A DNA stretch of 64,000 bases from Asterias amurensis (Eukaryota > Echinodermata > Asteroidea > Forcipulatida > Asteriidae): assembly GCF_032118995.1 (NCBI RefSeq), contig NC_092666.1, forward strand, positions 10,614,501-10,678,500, given 5' to 3'. The translations under genes and the position numbers were made by a program. Position 1 is the stretch's first letter, and each line of letters starts with the position of its first letter. Below, piece after piece: positions 9,241-21,395 of the stretch. Under the pieces are notes generated by a model. The model was not told the origin of the DNA, searched no databases, and saw nothing but the letters and a program-made list of their open reading frames with translations.

Positions 9241-12200
9241 GTACGTATACATTTTGATGTTGGTTTTTTAAGGGGAAGGTACACTATTGGTAACTGTGTC
9301 AAAGACCAGTGTTCTCACTTGGTGTATTTAAACATATGAATAAAATAACAAACCTGTGCAAATTTGAGCTCAATTTGTCATCGGAGTTGGTGTTGGACGA
9401 ATTTGTGTGCTTTCAGATAGAAAATAAAATACTTCTAGCTAGAAGTCTTAGAGAAAAATTACCTCTTTCTCAAATTCTGTGCTACTTTAGAGGGAGCTGT
9501 TTCTCACAATGTTTTACTATCAACAGCTCTCCAATGCTCGTTACCAAGTAAGTTTTTAAAGGCAGTGGACACTATTGGTAATTGTCAAAGACTAGCCTTC
9601 ACAGATGGTGCATCTCAACATATGCATAAAATAACAAACCTATGAAAATTTGAGCTCAATCGGTCATCGAACTTGCGAGATAATAATGAAGAAAAAAAAA
9701 ACACCCTTGTCACACGAAGTTGTGTGCGTTTAGATGGTTGATTTCGGGACCTCAAGTTCTAAATCTGAGGTCTCCAAATCAAATTCTTGGAAAATTACTT
9801 CTTTCTCGAAAACGATGGCACTTCAGAGGGAGCCGTTTCTCACGATGTTTTATACCATCAACTTCTCCCCATTACTCATCCGCAAGAAAGGTTTTATGCT
9901 AATAATTACTTTGGGTAATTACCAATAGTTTCCACTGCCTTTAAGTTAATATTTGTTTTGAGTAATTACCAAACGTGTACTTTCCCTTTAAACTTACAAG
10001 ATCCCAAACTTTGTCTAGTCATACAAGATTAGACAGTTAGCGTCAGCTCACCGGTTAAAAGTAGGCCTACTTAATTCTGTCGCAGCTCCTTTGGAAATTA
10101 AGTATAGACCAACACTGCTTGCTTTTAAAGACAGTGAACGCTATTGGTAATTGTCAAAGACCAGTCTTCACAGTTGGTGTATCTCAACATATGCATAAAA
10201 CAACAAACCTGTGAATATTTTAGCTCAATCGGTCGTCGAGGTTGAGAGATAACAATGAAAGAAAAAACATCCTTGACACACGAAGTTGTGTGCGTTTAGA
10301 TGGTTGATTTCGAGACATCAAGTTCCGTTCAATCCCATTTAGATTATCTAGTATACGCAATGAATACCGACTGATAAAAAAAGGATCAGACTTTTACATT
10401 TCCCGGGTTTCTCAAAACACAATTAAACACACATTCTCAAATATGCATCCCTGTGGAGACATCTCTTGTTCTTTCCAATGTCCCTTTACTGAAGGTTTTT
10501 CCATAGACGTTGTGCACATAATTTCTTTTGTAGCACCCCGGTCTTTATTTCCAATGGAGTTATTATAGGTTTTCTCGGCCAATTTCGGAAAATGAGCAGC
10601 CATTAACCTCCAAGCTTTTCTATTTCGCGCGAAATCGAATGCAACTGAAAAGGGTCATTCGATTTCGTTTTATGATTAGTCAAATGTAATGTTGCGTCAT
10701 TCGACTTAACAAACAATTTATAGTCATTCAATTTAATAGTTCATTCGCAGACGCTTCTTGAGGCGTGTGTGTCACGAAAAAGAATGACGTGACGATACGC
10801 TAAATATTGAACAGAGTGCTATAAGGGAATTTGACTCGACTCAAAACGAAATTGATTAGCCGAATAATATTATGAATTTGAAACGCAGTAACAACTGAAG
10901 AGGCAAAACAGCTTTAATTCGAACGTACGAAAATAAATTTGACTGGTGATTTGCCAAATTTGATCGAGAAAACCCATATTTCCCCTTTTTGTGTTGTCAT
11001 TGGTCTCAGGAGGTACCGAATGTGAGCGCAATCTTGCGATGCATGAAAATCACAGTTATTGATATGGGCTGCATTTAAATCAACCGCACCACATCGGTAA
11101 ACAGTATTGTCCAAAGGCCCACACTTCGTGTCATCGGCTCAATCGGTCATCGGAGTCGGGAGAAAATAACGGGAAAACCCACTCTTGTTTCCGCAGGATT
11201 CGCCGTGTCATGACTTGTGTTTAAAATAAATCCGTTATTCTCGATATCGAGAATTGATAATACTTTTAATGATTTCTCAAAAAGTAAAGTATTTCACAAT
11301 TTCCTTCACTAAACCCTGTAAGTTATTTGTAAATCTTTGACCAACGGCTTTAAATCAAGTTTTCTGTAATAATCCAAATCATTCGTTTCGTGACATTATA
11401 ACTATAGGTATGGTTTACCGAGCCACCCAGCCTATATCCCGGAGCGCCAGTCCGGTCTGACCGACAGGATGACGTTCCTTCAGCGCCTGAAGAGTTGCTA
11501 TTTGTACGGCGTCCACATGCTCGCCCGACGCCGCCTGTTGGTGCCTTTCCGTACAATCCAAGAGGCTTATGATCTCAGTCCAGAGAAGAGCATGGCGGAC
11601 ATGATGGCTGAAGCTCAAATCTGGGTGTTCACAGTGTCCTTTGAACTTGACCTAGCCCGCCCTCTACCGCCGAACGCCATATTCACTGCCTCACCCTTGT
11701 TGGGTTTACCGTCGGAACATAAGGTAGGTCGATAGGGTGCCCAATCGTAATATGGTTTTAACAACTACTGTAATGACCGGGAAATAGTACGTGAACTGAA
11801 GCGTTTTGTTGGCCATTTGCGAGCTTTGAATAATGTCTGGTACAGTGACTTGCTTACGGCCACAATGTACCTCACTTTGCATGCCTCAAGTCTGCTCCAG
11901 TTCACACATCGGTATTCCCTTATACAAGATACCAGAAATATAGCACCACCGTCCCACGTGATCCAAAACAAACCTTATAAAACCACACTCATTTCTTGAT
12001 TTAGCCACACTCATTTCTTGATGTACATACTACTAAACTTCTGGCCTAAACTTTACTTATAATCATGCCTAAAACTTACCATACCCCAGTTTCAACATTA
12101 ACCCATCGTTATTCTCTTAAAGGGAAGGTACACGTCTGGTAGTTACTCAAAACAAATATTAACTTAAAAACTGACTTGGTAACGAGCATTGCAGAGCTGT

Positions 12201-14992
12201 TGATAGTATAAAACATTGTGAGAAACAACTCCCTCTGAAGTAAAGTTGTTTTTGAGAAAGGGGTAATTTCTCACTAAAATAATAAAAGACGAAGTCTTTT
12301 ATTCCTATCTGAAAGCACACAAATTCGTACAAGAGTGTTTTTTCTTTCATCATTTTCTCGCAACTTCGAGGACCGATTGAGCCTAATTTTTTCACAGGCT
12401 TGTTATTTAATGGTTATGATGGGATACACCAAGTGAGAAGACTGGTCTTTGACAATTACCAAACGTGTACAGTGCCTTTAAACATAGTCATCAGAAAGTC
12501 AGCACCTCCATCCCAATTAAAGTGAATCCTAATAATAATCTAATAAACCCGTATGGTCCTGTAGCCACATCCATTTATTGAGGTACATTAAACTTTAGCT
12601 CTGACCTATAGTTTAAAGCCTAATCTTAACCTTGGCTTTAGCACGAACCCATCGTTTACCCTTTATTACATAGATATCAGAAGATCTGCAAGAGTTTCTA
12701 GATGGTGCCAACGATGAGGGCGTCGTCCTCTTCTCGCTTGGAGGTCACGTAAACGAGATGGAGTCTGAGCAGGCTCAGATGTTTGCTAACGCACTGGCCA
12801 GGCTACCACAGCGAGTGCTTTGGCAGTTTTCTGGTAACATTTCTCGAATAAGAATCGGAAATAACACCAAAACCGTAAAATGGATGCCACAGCAGGAGGT
12901 CATGGGTATGTGTATAGTGTTTGCTATGTAAATGTGTATCTTTGGTGTGTGTCGTTGCCGAGCTTTCTATAAAGTCGGAGTCAAGGAGTGGGTGTAGGTG
13001 CCGTGGGGTTGTACGCCTGGCAAAGGAAAACAAAAGGGACCTTGATCTTCATATTACGTATAATTATATGCACTTTATGATAACCAAGTATTACTTTTAT
13101 TACCTCTGTGGTCATCTATTTCTAACAACAAATTCAGTTCAATTGTTTATTGTCACACATATAAATACATATACAGTGAAATTCACTTCGGCTTGCGAGT
13201 CTAAAAAATATTTAAAATTCTAGCCAAGCTACAGCAGCAATTCAACCCATTCCAAGATGATGATTTGCTTCCCAAATTGTATAATAATTATTGTCCTCAT
13301 CTCTTGTACAGATCACCCTAACACCAAGATGTTTTTAAGCCACGGTGGTTTGAATGGTGTACACGAAGCGGCATGGTACGGGTTACCAGTTGTTGGTATC
13401 CCACTCTTTGGTGATCACTTTGACAACATGGAACGGGCCGAAGCCAAAGGGATGGCACTCAAGCTGGACATCCTGACGTTGAATGAAGATGTTTTAGGTG
13501 AAGCTATCACTCGAGTTATCAAGGAACCGAGGTAAGAGTGTTATAATTAGTCTACGATCAAGGCGCTTATGGGTAGGGAATGTCGTCATAGCCGTAAAGT
13601 GTCCGCTACATCAGTGGCCCCAGTAGCCTGAACATCTGACACGTCGAGGCTCGTGAACTACGCCATAATGATATACCCGCTTTGGGCGGATGTCCGGATC
13701 CGTACATTGACCTTTGACCTCGCATCACACCTGAATTACAGTGAATGAAACAACACTCTATGATGTACACAGCATGTATGCACATGTTGGGCCTATACGC
13801 TGCATGCAGACGGTCTTAAAATGCAAGATGACACTAAATCACATAGGACCAATAATATAAAAGAACCAATTATGTAACCAACTGACATGGAGTACCCAGT
13901 CATTTGTTTACGTAGTTATTTTTATTCACCGAATTCCTTTCCTTATAAGTAACTTCAGTTTATAAAGAATAGTTGCCAGTTCGCTGAGGCGTTAATGGTG
14001 TGGCGCGGAACTATCCTACATTGGCGCAGCCCTTGACTCAAATCATTCCTGCACAAGAAGCGACAGCGGCAAGACTTGTTTTGAGTCTTTCGTTCTTTCC
14101 GTTATTTGTTAATTTATTTATTATTCTTTTTAATTACGTTGTATCATCCGTCAACGAATTAATGTCACATAGCTCCATGCCACAGCCCGACGAAACCCGC
14201 TGCCAACATTCCAACGAAGTTTCTACTGGTATTCATCATTTTGATGTTTCCCAAGTCTAATCCTCTGGCAATAGTTAAACCCGTCCCTGCAACTTGTTGA
14301 GTGCGAATGGAACAACACCATGCCCCATTATTATTTTTTTTGCGGTAGCTTTTGTTTCTTTCTGTTATGGCTTACAGAACTTATTCTTGCGGATTTTAAG
14401 CTCCATAGCCCTAACAACCCAAAAGAAAGAAAAAAACTTAATAATTTGTAGCATTGTAGTTTTGTTTGTTTCAACTGTTAAAATAAAATAAACCACTGTT
14501 TCAACTGCAACTGCATTCTTTTTTTGTGTGGTGCCTGTGACAAGGTTACAAGGTTATTAATGCTAAGCTACGTCATAGCAAGTTTATCCCATGAAATCAT
14601 CGGTTTTAAAAACAGTGCATGTCTTGCGGATCAAGACAAGTGACTTTGCTTCAGTTTCAATGAACATCATCAGCCATCTTAACAAACTCTTCCAACTCTT
14701 TTCCAGATTTCGCGAGAGGGCGCAACACATTTCCCGAATGCTCCGTGATCAACTCCTCATTCCGTCTGATAAAGCTGCGTTTTGGATAAGTCACGTGACC
14801 AAATATGGCGGGAAGCATCTTCGTCCGAGATCAGCTGATCTTACATGGATACAGAATAATCTCATTGATGTGTACGCGTTCCTTGGCGCCATTTTACTTG
14901 TAGTTTCGGGTTTGCTCTTTCTTGTTTGCAGGGTCTGCTTCGTGGTTTTACGCGACATGTGTAAACGACAGGTAAAGTTGAAAATTACGTAA
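8639..14992 (+). CDS. UGT-B: UGT8-like UDP-glycosyltransferase, complete
   Basis: Five coding exons: 8639-9240, 11408-11723, 12674-12905, 13312-13531, 14707-14992. They join in frame to 551 residues, within the size range of animal UGTs. ATG chosen for its CACCATGG context and because a signal peptide (hydrophobic 11-23) follows directly. The lumenal acceptor domain has GSHH, with His46 as the expected catalytic base, and FDMLIGEELSSC, where Glu169 occupies the usual catalytic Asp position. TDRMTFLQRLK, LSPEKSM and GNNTKTVKWMPQ resemble UGT8. The UGT signature ends FGDHFDN (Asp418-His419) rather than DQ; UGT8 also has DH. C-terminal span about 513-535, then a basic tail ending KLKIT (KxKxx, ER retrieval). 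Likely transfers a sugar from UDP-sugar to a lipid-like acceptor in the ER; donor and acceptor are inferred only. Confidence 0.88.
9268..9991. mobile_element. TTAA-MITE, GGGAAGGTACAC subtype, host of a nested copy
   Basis: Outer element in UGT-B intron 1, starting 27 bp after the exon 1 donor. Left end TTAAGGGGAAGGTACAC; right end ATTACCAAACGTGTACTTTCCCTTTAA. It is split at 9556-9944 by a second element. Its uninterrupted relative is at 12117-12481, in the opposite orientation. Confidence 0.8.
9556..9944. mobile_element. TTAA-MITE, AGGCAGTGGACAC subtype, nested
   Basis: Full-length element inserted in the outer copy: GTTT-TTAA-AGGCAG...CTGCCT-TTAA-GTTAAT. The relative at 12117-12481 (reverse complement) reads GTTTTTAAGTTAAT without insert, so the target was one TTAA and it was duplicated on insertion. 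TTAA duplication is typical of piggyBac-type transposition. Confidence 0.88.
10125..10324. mobile_element. TTAA-MITE, half copy
   Basis: Left end TTAAAGACAGTGAACGCTATTGG is present and the element stops in the internal stem at GAGACATCAAGTTC; the right half is missing. In UGT-B intron 1. Confidence 0.7.
10564..10979. mobile_element. TTTTCTCGG-type MITE
   Basis: TATA-GGTTTTCTCGGCCAATTTCG at the left and GATCGAGAAAACC-CATAT at the right, with the same inner ATTCGATTTCG blocks as 4738-5135. In UGT-B intron 1. Confidence 0.65.
11095..11353. mobile_element. Third TTAA-MITE subtype (fragment)
   Basis: Shares CAGTATTGTCC, GGGAAAACC, CGCCGTGTCATGAC and the TTCTCGATATCGAGAATTGA stem with 44009-44383; ends GGCTTTAA just before UGT-B exon 2. 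Confidence 0.55.
11408..11723 (+). CDS. UGT-B exon 2
   Basis: 316 bp, entered in phase 2 after CTATAG and left in phase 0 (CAT AAG|GTAGGT). Encodes YGLPSHPAYIPERQSGLTDR, FLQRLK, LSPEKSMADM and the FELDLARPL-PNAIF stretch that ends the acceptor half. Confidence 0.9.
12117..12481. mobile_element. TTAA-MITE, GGGAAGGTACAC subtype, intact reference copy
   Basis: TTAA-AGGGAAGGTACACGTCTGG at the left; ATTACCAAACGTGTACAGTG-CCTTTAA at the right. Gives the empty-site sequence (TTAACTTAAAAAC on the plus strand) used to read the nested insertion at 9556. In UGT-B intron 2. Confidence 0.85.
12674..12905 (+). CDS. UGT-B exon 3 (start of nucleotide-binding half)
   Basis: 232 bp, phase 0 in and phase 1 out (ATG G|GTATG). 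Encodes ISEDLQEFLDGANDEGVV, FSLGGHVNEM, RLPQRVLWQFSG and GNNTKTVKWMPQQEVM, the C-terminal GT-B half that binds the nucleotide. Confidence 0.9.
13126..13205 (-). mobile_element. Possible non-LTR retroelement 3' end
   Basis: CAGTTCAATTGTTTATTGTC ACACAT with downstream TACAGTGAAATTCAC resembles the 3' ends often left by truncated LINEs. No second copy is seen here, so this rests on resemblance. UGT-B intron 3. Confidence 0.25.
13312..13531 (+). CDS. UGT-B exon 4 (UGT signature, DH)
   Basis: 220 bp after TTGTACAG, donor GAG|GTAAGAG. Identical in layout to A and D, but codons GAT CAC give Asp418-His419 where A and D have GAT CAA (Asp-Gln). Confidence 0.92.
13536..13850. repeat. UGT-B intron 4 conserved block
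   Basis: Homologous to 744-1080 and 36060-36600, but the CRE core seen in A and D is broken (TGACACGTCG). Contains GGCGGATGTCCGGATCCGTA shared with gene D intron 4. Confidence 0.55.
14707..14992 (+). CDS. UGT-B exon 5 (membrane anchor, stop)
   Basis: 286 bp after TTCCAG; GGKHLRPRSADLTW, membrane span, tail KRQVKLKIT, stop TAA at 14990-14992. Confidence 0.92.
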
Positions 14993-15196
14993 TCAATCAG
15001 AATTTTAAATTGGAATTTAAGCGTAAAATGAATTCCTTGTTCTGATTGTTCATTTTCTTGGGGTTGCAAGGTTGATAATAACATTAGAGTAAGTTTAATT
15101 TAAATTAAGTGCAATTTTTAAAAAGAAATCCACAGTGGGTTGTTGTTCAATGGTCTGCCTCGTTTTGCTCTGTAACGTCATAATGCAAGGTTCATT

Positions 15197-15316
15197 GGAG
15201 ACTTTTGAACGCTAGGTGGCAGCAGACTCAGGTAAATATCCGTTGTTTACGTACTTCTGAGTATGCGCACATTACCGAGAACAGCGGATCTACCTGGTAA
15301 GTTTGTTTCCACCTGA
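15197..15316. mobile_element. GCTAGGTGGCAGCAG-type MITE
   Basis: GAGACTTTTGAACGCTAGG and GGCAGCAGACT at the left, partial complementary right end (TACCTGGTAAGTTTG..CCACCTG). Related elements at 30124-30263 and 36336-36472. Confidence 0.6.
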
Positions 15317-16227
15317 CACAGCATAATGGGGATTTGCAGACTGCCAAGCTAACTAAGCTACTGAATGGTGCTAACCATCCTCTTCACGATGTGCTTGCCA
15401 GCCACTGGTTCCTAGGTCTGGTCGTATGCGAGTGCCACCTGCGTCGAACCGCTACCCAGCGGCGGATCCAGGATTTTCCAAACGGGGGGCGTGATTTTAT
15501 TTATGTTGTTCAGAATGAAAGACCGCGCCACCCCCAGGCAGCATTTTTTGTCTGTATTATACGAAATTGCTACTGTCGTTAGTGCTTTCAATTTGAAAGT
15601 TGTTCCTTCTAAATCGGTCTTTTATACAAAGGAATCCTTAAAAAAAATAGATAACAAATTGCCGCCAGGCATGTGCAGTGCAAAATGTCATGCTGTGCTT
15701 TACCGTAGGCAAAGAACTTGGCGCTTACGGAAGCAGTGAATTCCTGCTTGAACGAAAATGTCAAGTCGTTGAATTCCTCTTAAAATGTTTTCGATGAATA
15801 AGGAAATCGAGTCATGTGATTATAGATAGGTTTCAATTGTGTACAAAAAAACAATCATTTTGTATACCCTTATCCACAGCTTTTCTGCGAGATTTGCGAA
15901 AAGCGCTGTTACGTAATCACTCTCAAAACGTCATAAGTAGATAAAGCCGCGTTGTTGATGTATAACAAAGCAAACTCCCACAAATGACGTCAGCGGCATT
16001 GTCCTTTGACGCCCGCTCTCAACTGCAGAAGTGTTTTTAGTTTTTCAAAAAACCTTAAGGTAGGGGCCTGATTTTTTAATCGATAATGACGAAAAGTTCA
16101 GAAGTGTACACATATCAAAATTATATTAAAATGGTGAACAAGTGCATTATAAACAAGTAAAAATACCATTTCTGTTGAAACTTCTAAAATGGTAATTTAA
16201 AATCAGATTTACTCACACGAAATAAGA

Positions 16228-16863
<636 letters not shown>

Positions 16864-17228
16864 TTCTCCTTAATTAAGAAAAAACCGATCCCGGCCATGG
16901 CCATTTTGATTTTGCTGCGGTGACCAAAAATAATGTTAAATTACAGTTGAATGAGCCTGAATGATTGCACAATCTTGTTTGTGTTTCAACAAAGCAGAGT
17001 TAAGCTGTCTTGATTATGGGTGAATATTGAGTTAGGAGGGAAAATACAAATTTAGTGGGGAGTAAACCTGTAAGAATGTACCGTGAATGGTACAATTAAT
17101 TGCTACAATTAAAGGAACCCGACTAACTGTACGAACGTCCGTATGCGCGCTCCGCCAAACACGAGCAGTTCGCAACAAGACCTTTGATAAAGTTCCGGTT
17201 TAAAAATCATTTGATATTTACCCAACAT

Positions 17229-17229
17229 A

Positions 17230-17262
<33 letters not shown>

Positions 17263-17314
17263 AAATCTAGGCGTAGGGCTTTCTACAAATTCAGAAGCAT
17301 ATTACACGGAATGT
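17229..17314 (-). mobile_element. Poly(A)-tailed retroposon 3' end, second copy
   Basis: T-run followed by AACAAATCTAGGCGTAGGGC and TTTCTACAAATTCAGAAGCA, matching 1596-1680 with a few changes. Confidence 0.5.
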
Positions 17315-18222
17315 TTCATGATACAGATCATTGCAGATCGGTTTTTCTTCTTTTCTTTCAAGCAGCGGAAGAATGAAGAAACTTGGGCCAAGTATACGGA
17401 GTGGATTGGACCGATCTATGGGGCTAGTTTTCCCCCTAATCTGCTTACCCTGTTTGTCGTTGGCGATCAAAGTTTTGCACATTAACATAATTGCGGTATC
17501 AAAATACTTGCATTTTCACACCTAAAATTCGTCAACGGGGTCATAACTTACTGAAGAAGGAAAACAAAAGTTTTTACGACGCATGTTACACCGAAAATGT
17601 TTGCCAGGGCGTGCATTTTCAAGAGGGATCAACTCAGGCGTGTGATTTTATTCGCATGCAGGGGATCCTCCTCGAAATCAGGGCTGGTCGATGGAAGTGG
17701 AATGGTGATCGCGACGAATTCACGGCGGTAAACAGAGCTGAAATTGTGTGTTTCGCGCTGATGTTCATTTTGGGAAACACGCTTTTCACATGCCCAGATT
17801 CACGTTAAATTACTCTTGAGACAATGTCTGTGAGCGAAATAACAGTGGTCCACAATGAAACAGTGTACATGAGGTAGGCCAACGACGGGTTAATAATAGG
17901 GTTTTTGATAGAAAAATACCCAGGCATGAAGTTTATTTGTGTCGTCCCCCTCCTCCCGCCTTTTTTCTCTCTTGTTTTTCTCCCTCTTTTGTTCTTTTCT
18001 TTTTTTCTTTGGCCTGAAAAGGGGGGGGGGGGGGGTGGCGTGCGCCCCACACCCCCTGGATCCGCGCCTGCTTCCCATCCTCCTTTTATATCCCTCGTGC
18101 TTCGAAGTGTTTTTTATTGTAATTGTATTTTAGCCATTGTCTGTGTTGTAATGTTTTCAATGTGTCAATGTTTTTACTGTATGCGAGCTTTTGAATACCC
18201 TTTTGGGGTCTATAAACATTAT

Positions 18223-18254
18223 TATATTGTATTGTATTGTATTGTATTGTATTA
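18223..18254 (+). repeat. (ATTGT)n microsatellite
   Basis: About six ATTGT pentanucleotides. Confidence 0.85.
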
Positions 18255-18282
18255 GCGTCCCAAATGTCTCAAATTGTTTTAA

Positions 18283-19708
18283 AGGGCAACTACACTGCAA
18301 ATCTCGTTGGTCAAAAATTGCCCATTTTGTTTGCCCAACGTTGGTTCAAATATCAACTGGCTACATAATTGGGCATAATTTAACCAACAGTGGTTGGGCA
18401 ATAAAGTTTATCCAATAGTTGGGCAAACAGTTTGACAAAACAAGTTGGTCAAATCATTTTACCCAAAAGTTGGGTAATATTTTTTTACTTATAGTTGGGC
18501 AAGTTTGTTTACCATTATGTTGGTTAAAATGTTACCCAATAATGTAGTCAGTTGATATTTGAACCAACGTTGGGCAACCGTGTTGGGCAAAGGTTGTTAC
18601 CCAACAAAAGTAGCAATGATTGAGTATTTTTGTTGGTTACTCCTTTATTCAATTGTTGGTTAGGCCAAAAAATAAAAATATACGTTGATCGTCTGGATTT
18701 TTTTCAAAAAGAGGAAGATGAGTGCCCTTTTTTTTAACGTAAAATGATGCAACAAAAACTTCAATTCGGAAAGGGCATCTAATTTGCGGTACTCTTTCCA
18801 CACTGGATTCATCTGATATGTGCAGTTATATAATGTTTTCAGCCAGCCATTCCTCTTCACTTTTGCTTCAACTTCTGCTTTGTTGTATCTGCTGGAAGCT
18901 GGGCAGCGTAGTATTTTTCGATCTGATGAGGTAAATAAATGTCAGAAGTAACCTGGTAAAAGAGTCAGCAATCAACAGTGTTCACTGCTTTTTTAATCCT
19001 TCTTTTTTTAATTATAATTTCCGAATTATATTGGCTTTATATAATTTTGACAAGATAACTGAGCCCGATTAAAAAGTCTGGAACACAACGGATTCAATCT
19101 AACCCTTGTCTTTTGATCGTTAACGACAACGGACTGTGCAGCCATTCCCCCACTACACGGGAGTAAACATCAATCTATGCACGGTGGGCTCCGTCCTACT
19201 TTACTTCTGAAAACTAAACTGTGTTCCTACACATGAATCAGTGTATTCTATGGGTATACCTTTAAATATTGGTCGTTGTTAGCATCTTACCTATAATGTT
19301 TCAGAGAAGCACTCCATTCCCCAATCTCGAAGAGTATTTTTGACAGCCAGCCGCCATGATGTTGCTTGTGTGTGTATGTGTATGGCCTACTATACTACTA
19401 CATATACAGTACGAACATTGTACTTGCAATAATAAAATGCGCACCGGGAACTTTGCCCAACAACCAGAAAGCTTTGAGCACAACACCATTGGTAACTGTG
19501 GTAATTTTGACCAACTTATCGGGCAAATCTTGCCCAACTACAATAATATACACATTGGACCAATCAGTTAACCAATAATTTGGTTAACTCTGCCCAAGCG
19601 TGTTGGGCAACGGTTTTGTTTAACCAACGTCCACTATTTGTGACCAACAAATTAGTAATGCATTTACCCAACACATTTTTTGACCAACAAATTTGCAGTG
19701 TAACTACG
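18283..19708. mobile_element. 1.4-kb TIR element rich in TTGGGCAA motifs
   Basis: Left end CTACACTGCAAATCTCGTTG then GTCAAAAA; right end TTTTTGACCAACAAATTTGC then AGTGTAACTAC, its near complement. TTAA lies at the left edge. Both arms are packed with TTGGGCAA, TTGGTTAA and TTGACCAAC motifs in both orientations. The 0.8-kb middle (about 18660-19480) lacks the motif and has no recognisable gene. Confidence 0.6.
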
Positions 19709-20032
19709 TAGTGTGCGAACCGGCTCCAATGGCTCTACGTTACTTTTGCTGGGTGACGTGTTACGACCTTGCTGTAGTTTAAACTGAATTGGTCATGTTG
19801 TTAATTATGTGGTACACACATTGCTTATATTTTTACTCTTGCTGTAAGGTTAAAACTATGGGCCCCTACCCGCTCTTTCTTGACCTTTGAACAGAGGAGG
19901 GATTTTCTCTTAGCCTGCAATAATATATATATCAATATGTTTTAAAATGGTTGAGCCCCACACAAACTTTGTAATAATATTGGGATCTTTTTCGATAGGC
20001 ATGGACAGGCATGCGGATTTTCTTAAAGGCAG

Positions 20033-20075
20033 TGGACGCTATTGGCAATTACTCAAAATAATTATTATCATTAAA
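20033..20075. mobile_element. TTAA-MITE end fragment
   Basis: TTAAAGGCAGTGGACGCTATTGG plus ATTACTCAAAATAATTATTA only; the element breaks off. Confidence 0.6.
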
Positions 20076-21070
20076 GTCACCTAGAAGTGGTTATTTGTCA
20101 AAATAAAGCTTTTGTCACTAGAATAGTGTGTTTGTAATGTGGAATATGAATAAACAATTAACTAAGGTAAAAAAAAATAGTTTTCATGGTATTTACAAAT
20201 TTGAAAAAAAAGCCCGAGAGGGCACTGTTCGTGACGTCAATTGAGGCGCAATGTTCGATGAATCGCATGCAGTGCCAACACAACACAAGATAGTGACGCT
20301 TGGCGCAAGCTAAATTCATGCCCTCAAAGTTGAAACGTTACCTGATTTTGTTCACGTTGGGCAAATGCTCCTTTAGGTTCGTTACGTATTGCAGGTATCT
20401 TCTTCGACTTCCCCACTAGGTAAAAAAAAATGTTGGGATGGCGTCATGTTTTAGAAAAAAACTTTTCTCTTCATGCCAAAATGTGTGGTGTATTCCGGAT
20501 TCTCGAAGCACGACGGCTGGAAGTGTTTGCTGCACAACGCTGGAAAAGATGTCGGACCGGACTACTTTGCAAACTGACCCCATATTTAAATGTTTTGCAG
20601 CAATACACCTGGTCGACATTGCCGGGCAAAATGCCGAAAAAAACTTTTTCGAAACGTATAAACTCACGACTATAGGACTTAAATGTACTTGCACGTACGT
20701 GTATTCGATGTTCGATCGGGGCAAAAGGGGTAGGCGGAGTCACCCCCACACAACTTTATTTTATTTGTTTTGAACATATAAATCGTTAAAAACCATTACT
20801 AAACAAAACATTATTATTGTCTAGAAACATATACTCTTTTGTTTGAAAAAACCCCAATTATACTTTAATTTACTTTAAAATTATCAAGAACCAGGCCCCG
20901 GCGGGTTTAAACCACTGGTTGAAAACCTCTTCACCACACATTGATTCCCTTATTATAGAGGTTCGCTCCTCTAATCACCTTTTTTTAAATCACTTCCTGT
21001 GTGAAAGATTCGCAGCCATGTGACGTCAAACGCGGCTTCCCATCCACATTCGCATTAAGTATGAATCGCG

Positions 21071-21395
21071 TTCAAAGGCACTGGTCATTAGATAATTATT
21101 CAAAATAATGAGCTGTTGATAGTATAAAACATTGTGAGGAATGGCTCCCTCTGAAGTAACTTAGTTTTTGAGAAAGAGGCAACCCCTACTTCTCACTCAA
21201 TAATTATAAAAACTTCAGGCCTGAAGCCCTTGGTCATCTAAAGCACACAAATTTGTGCAACAAAGTTGTTTTTCTTTCCATTATTCTCTTGCAACTTCGA
21301 TGGCCAATTGAGCCTGATTGTTCACAGATTTGTTATTAACCATTTGGTGAGCATACTATAGTCTTTGACATAATACCAAAGGAGTCATGTACCTG
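21071..21395. mobile_element. TTAA-MITE, decayed copy
   Basis: Recognisable AAAGGCACTGG end, GAGCTGTTGATAGTATAAAA, GGCTCCCTCTGAAGTAACTT and GCAACTTCGATGGCC blocks; right end largely lost. Confidence 0.6.

Noticed and set aside
14000-14260. 86-codon ORF in UGT-B intron 4
   Set aside because: No recognised family, no splice sites in phase with exons 4 and 5.
17491-17808. 105-codon ORF
   Set aside because: No recognised domain, and it lies within the candidate TIR element next to a G-run; evidence too thin to call a gene.
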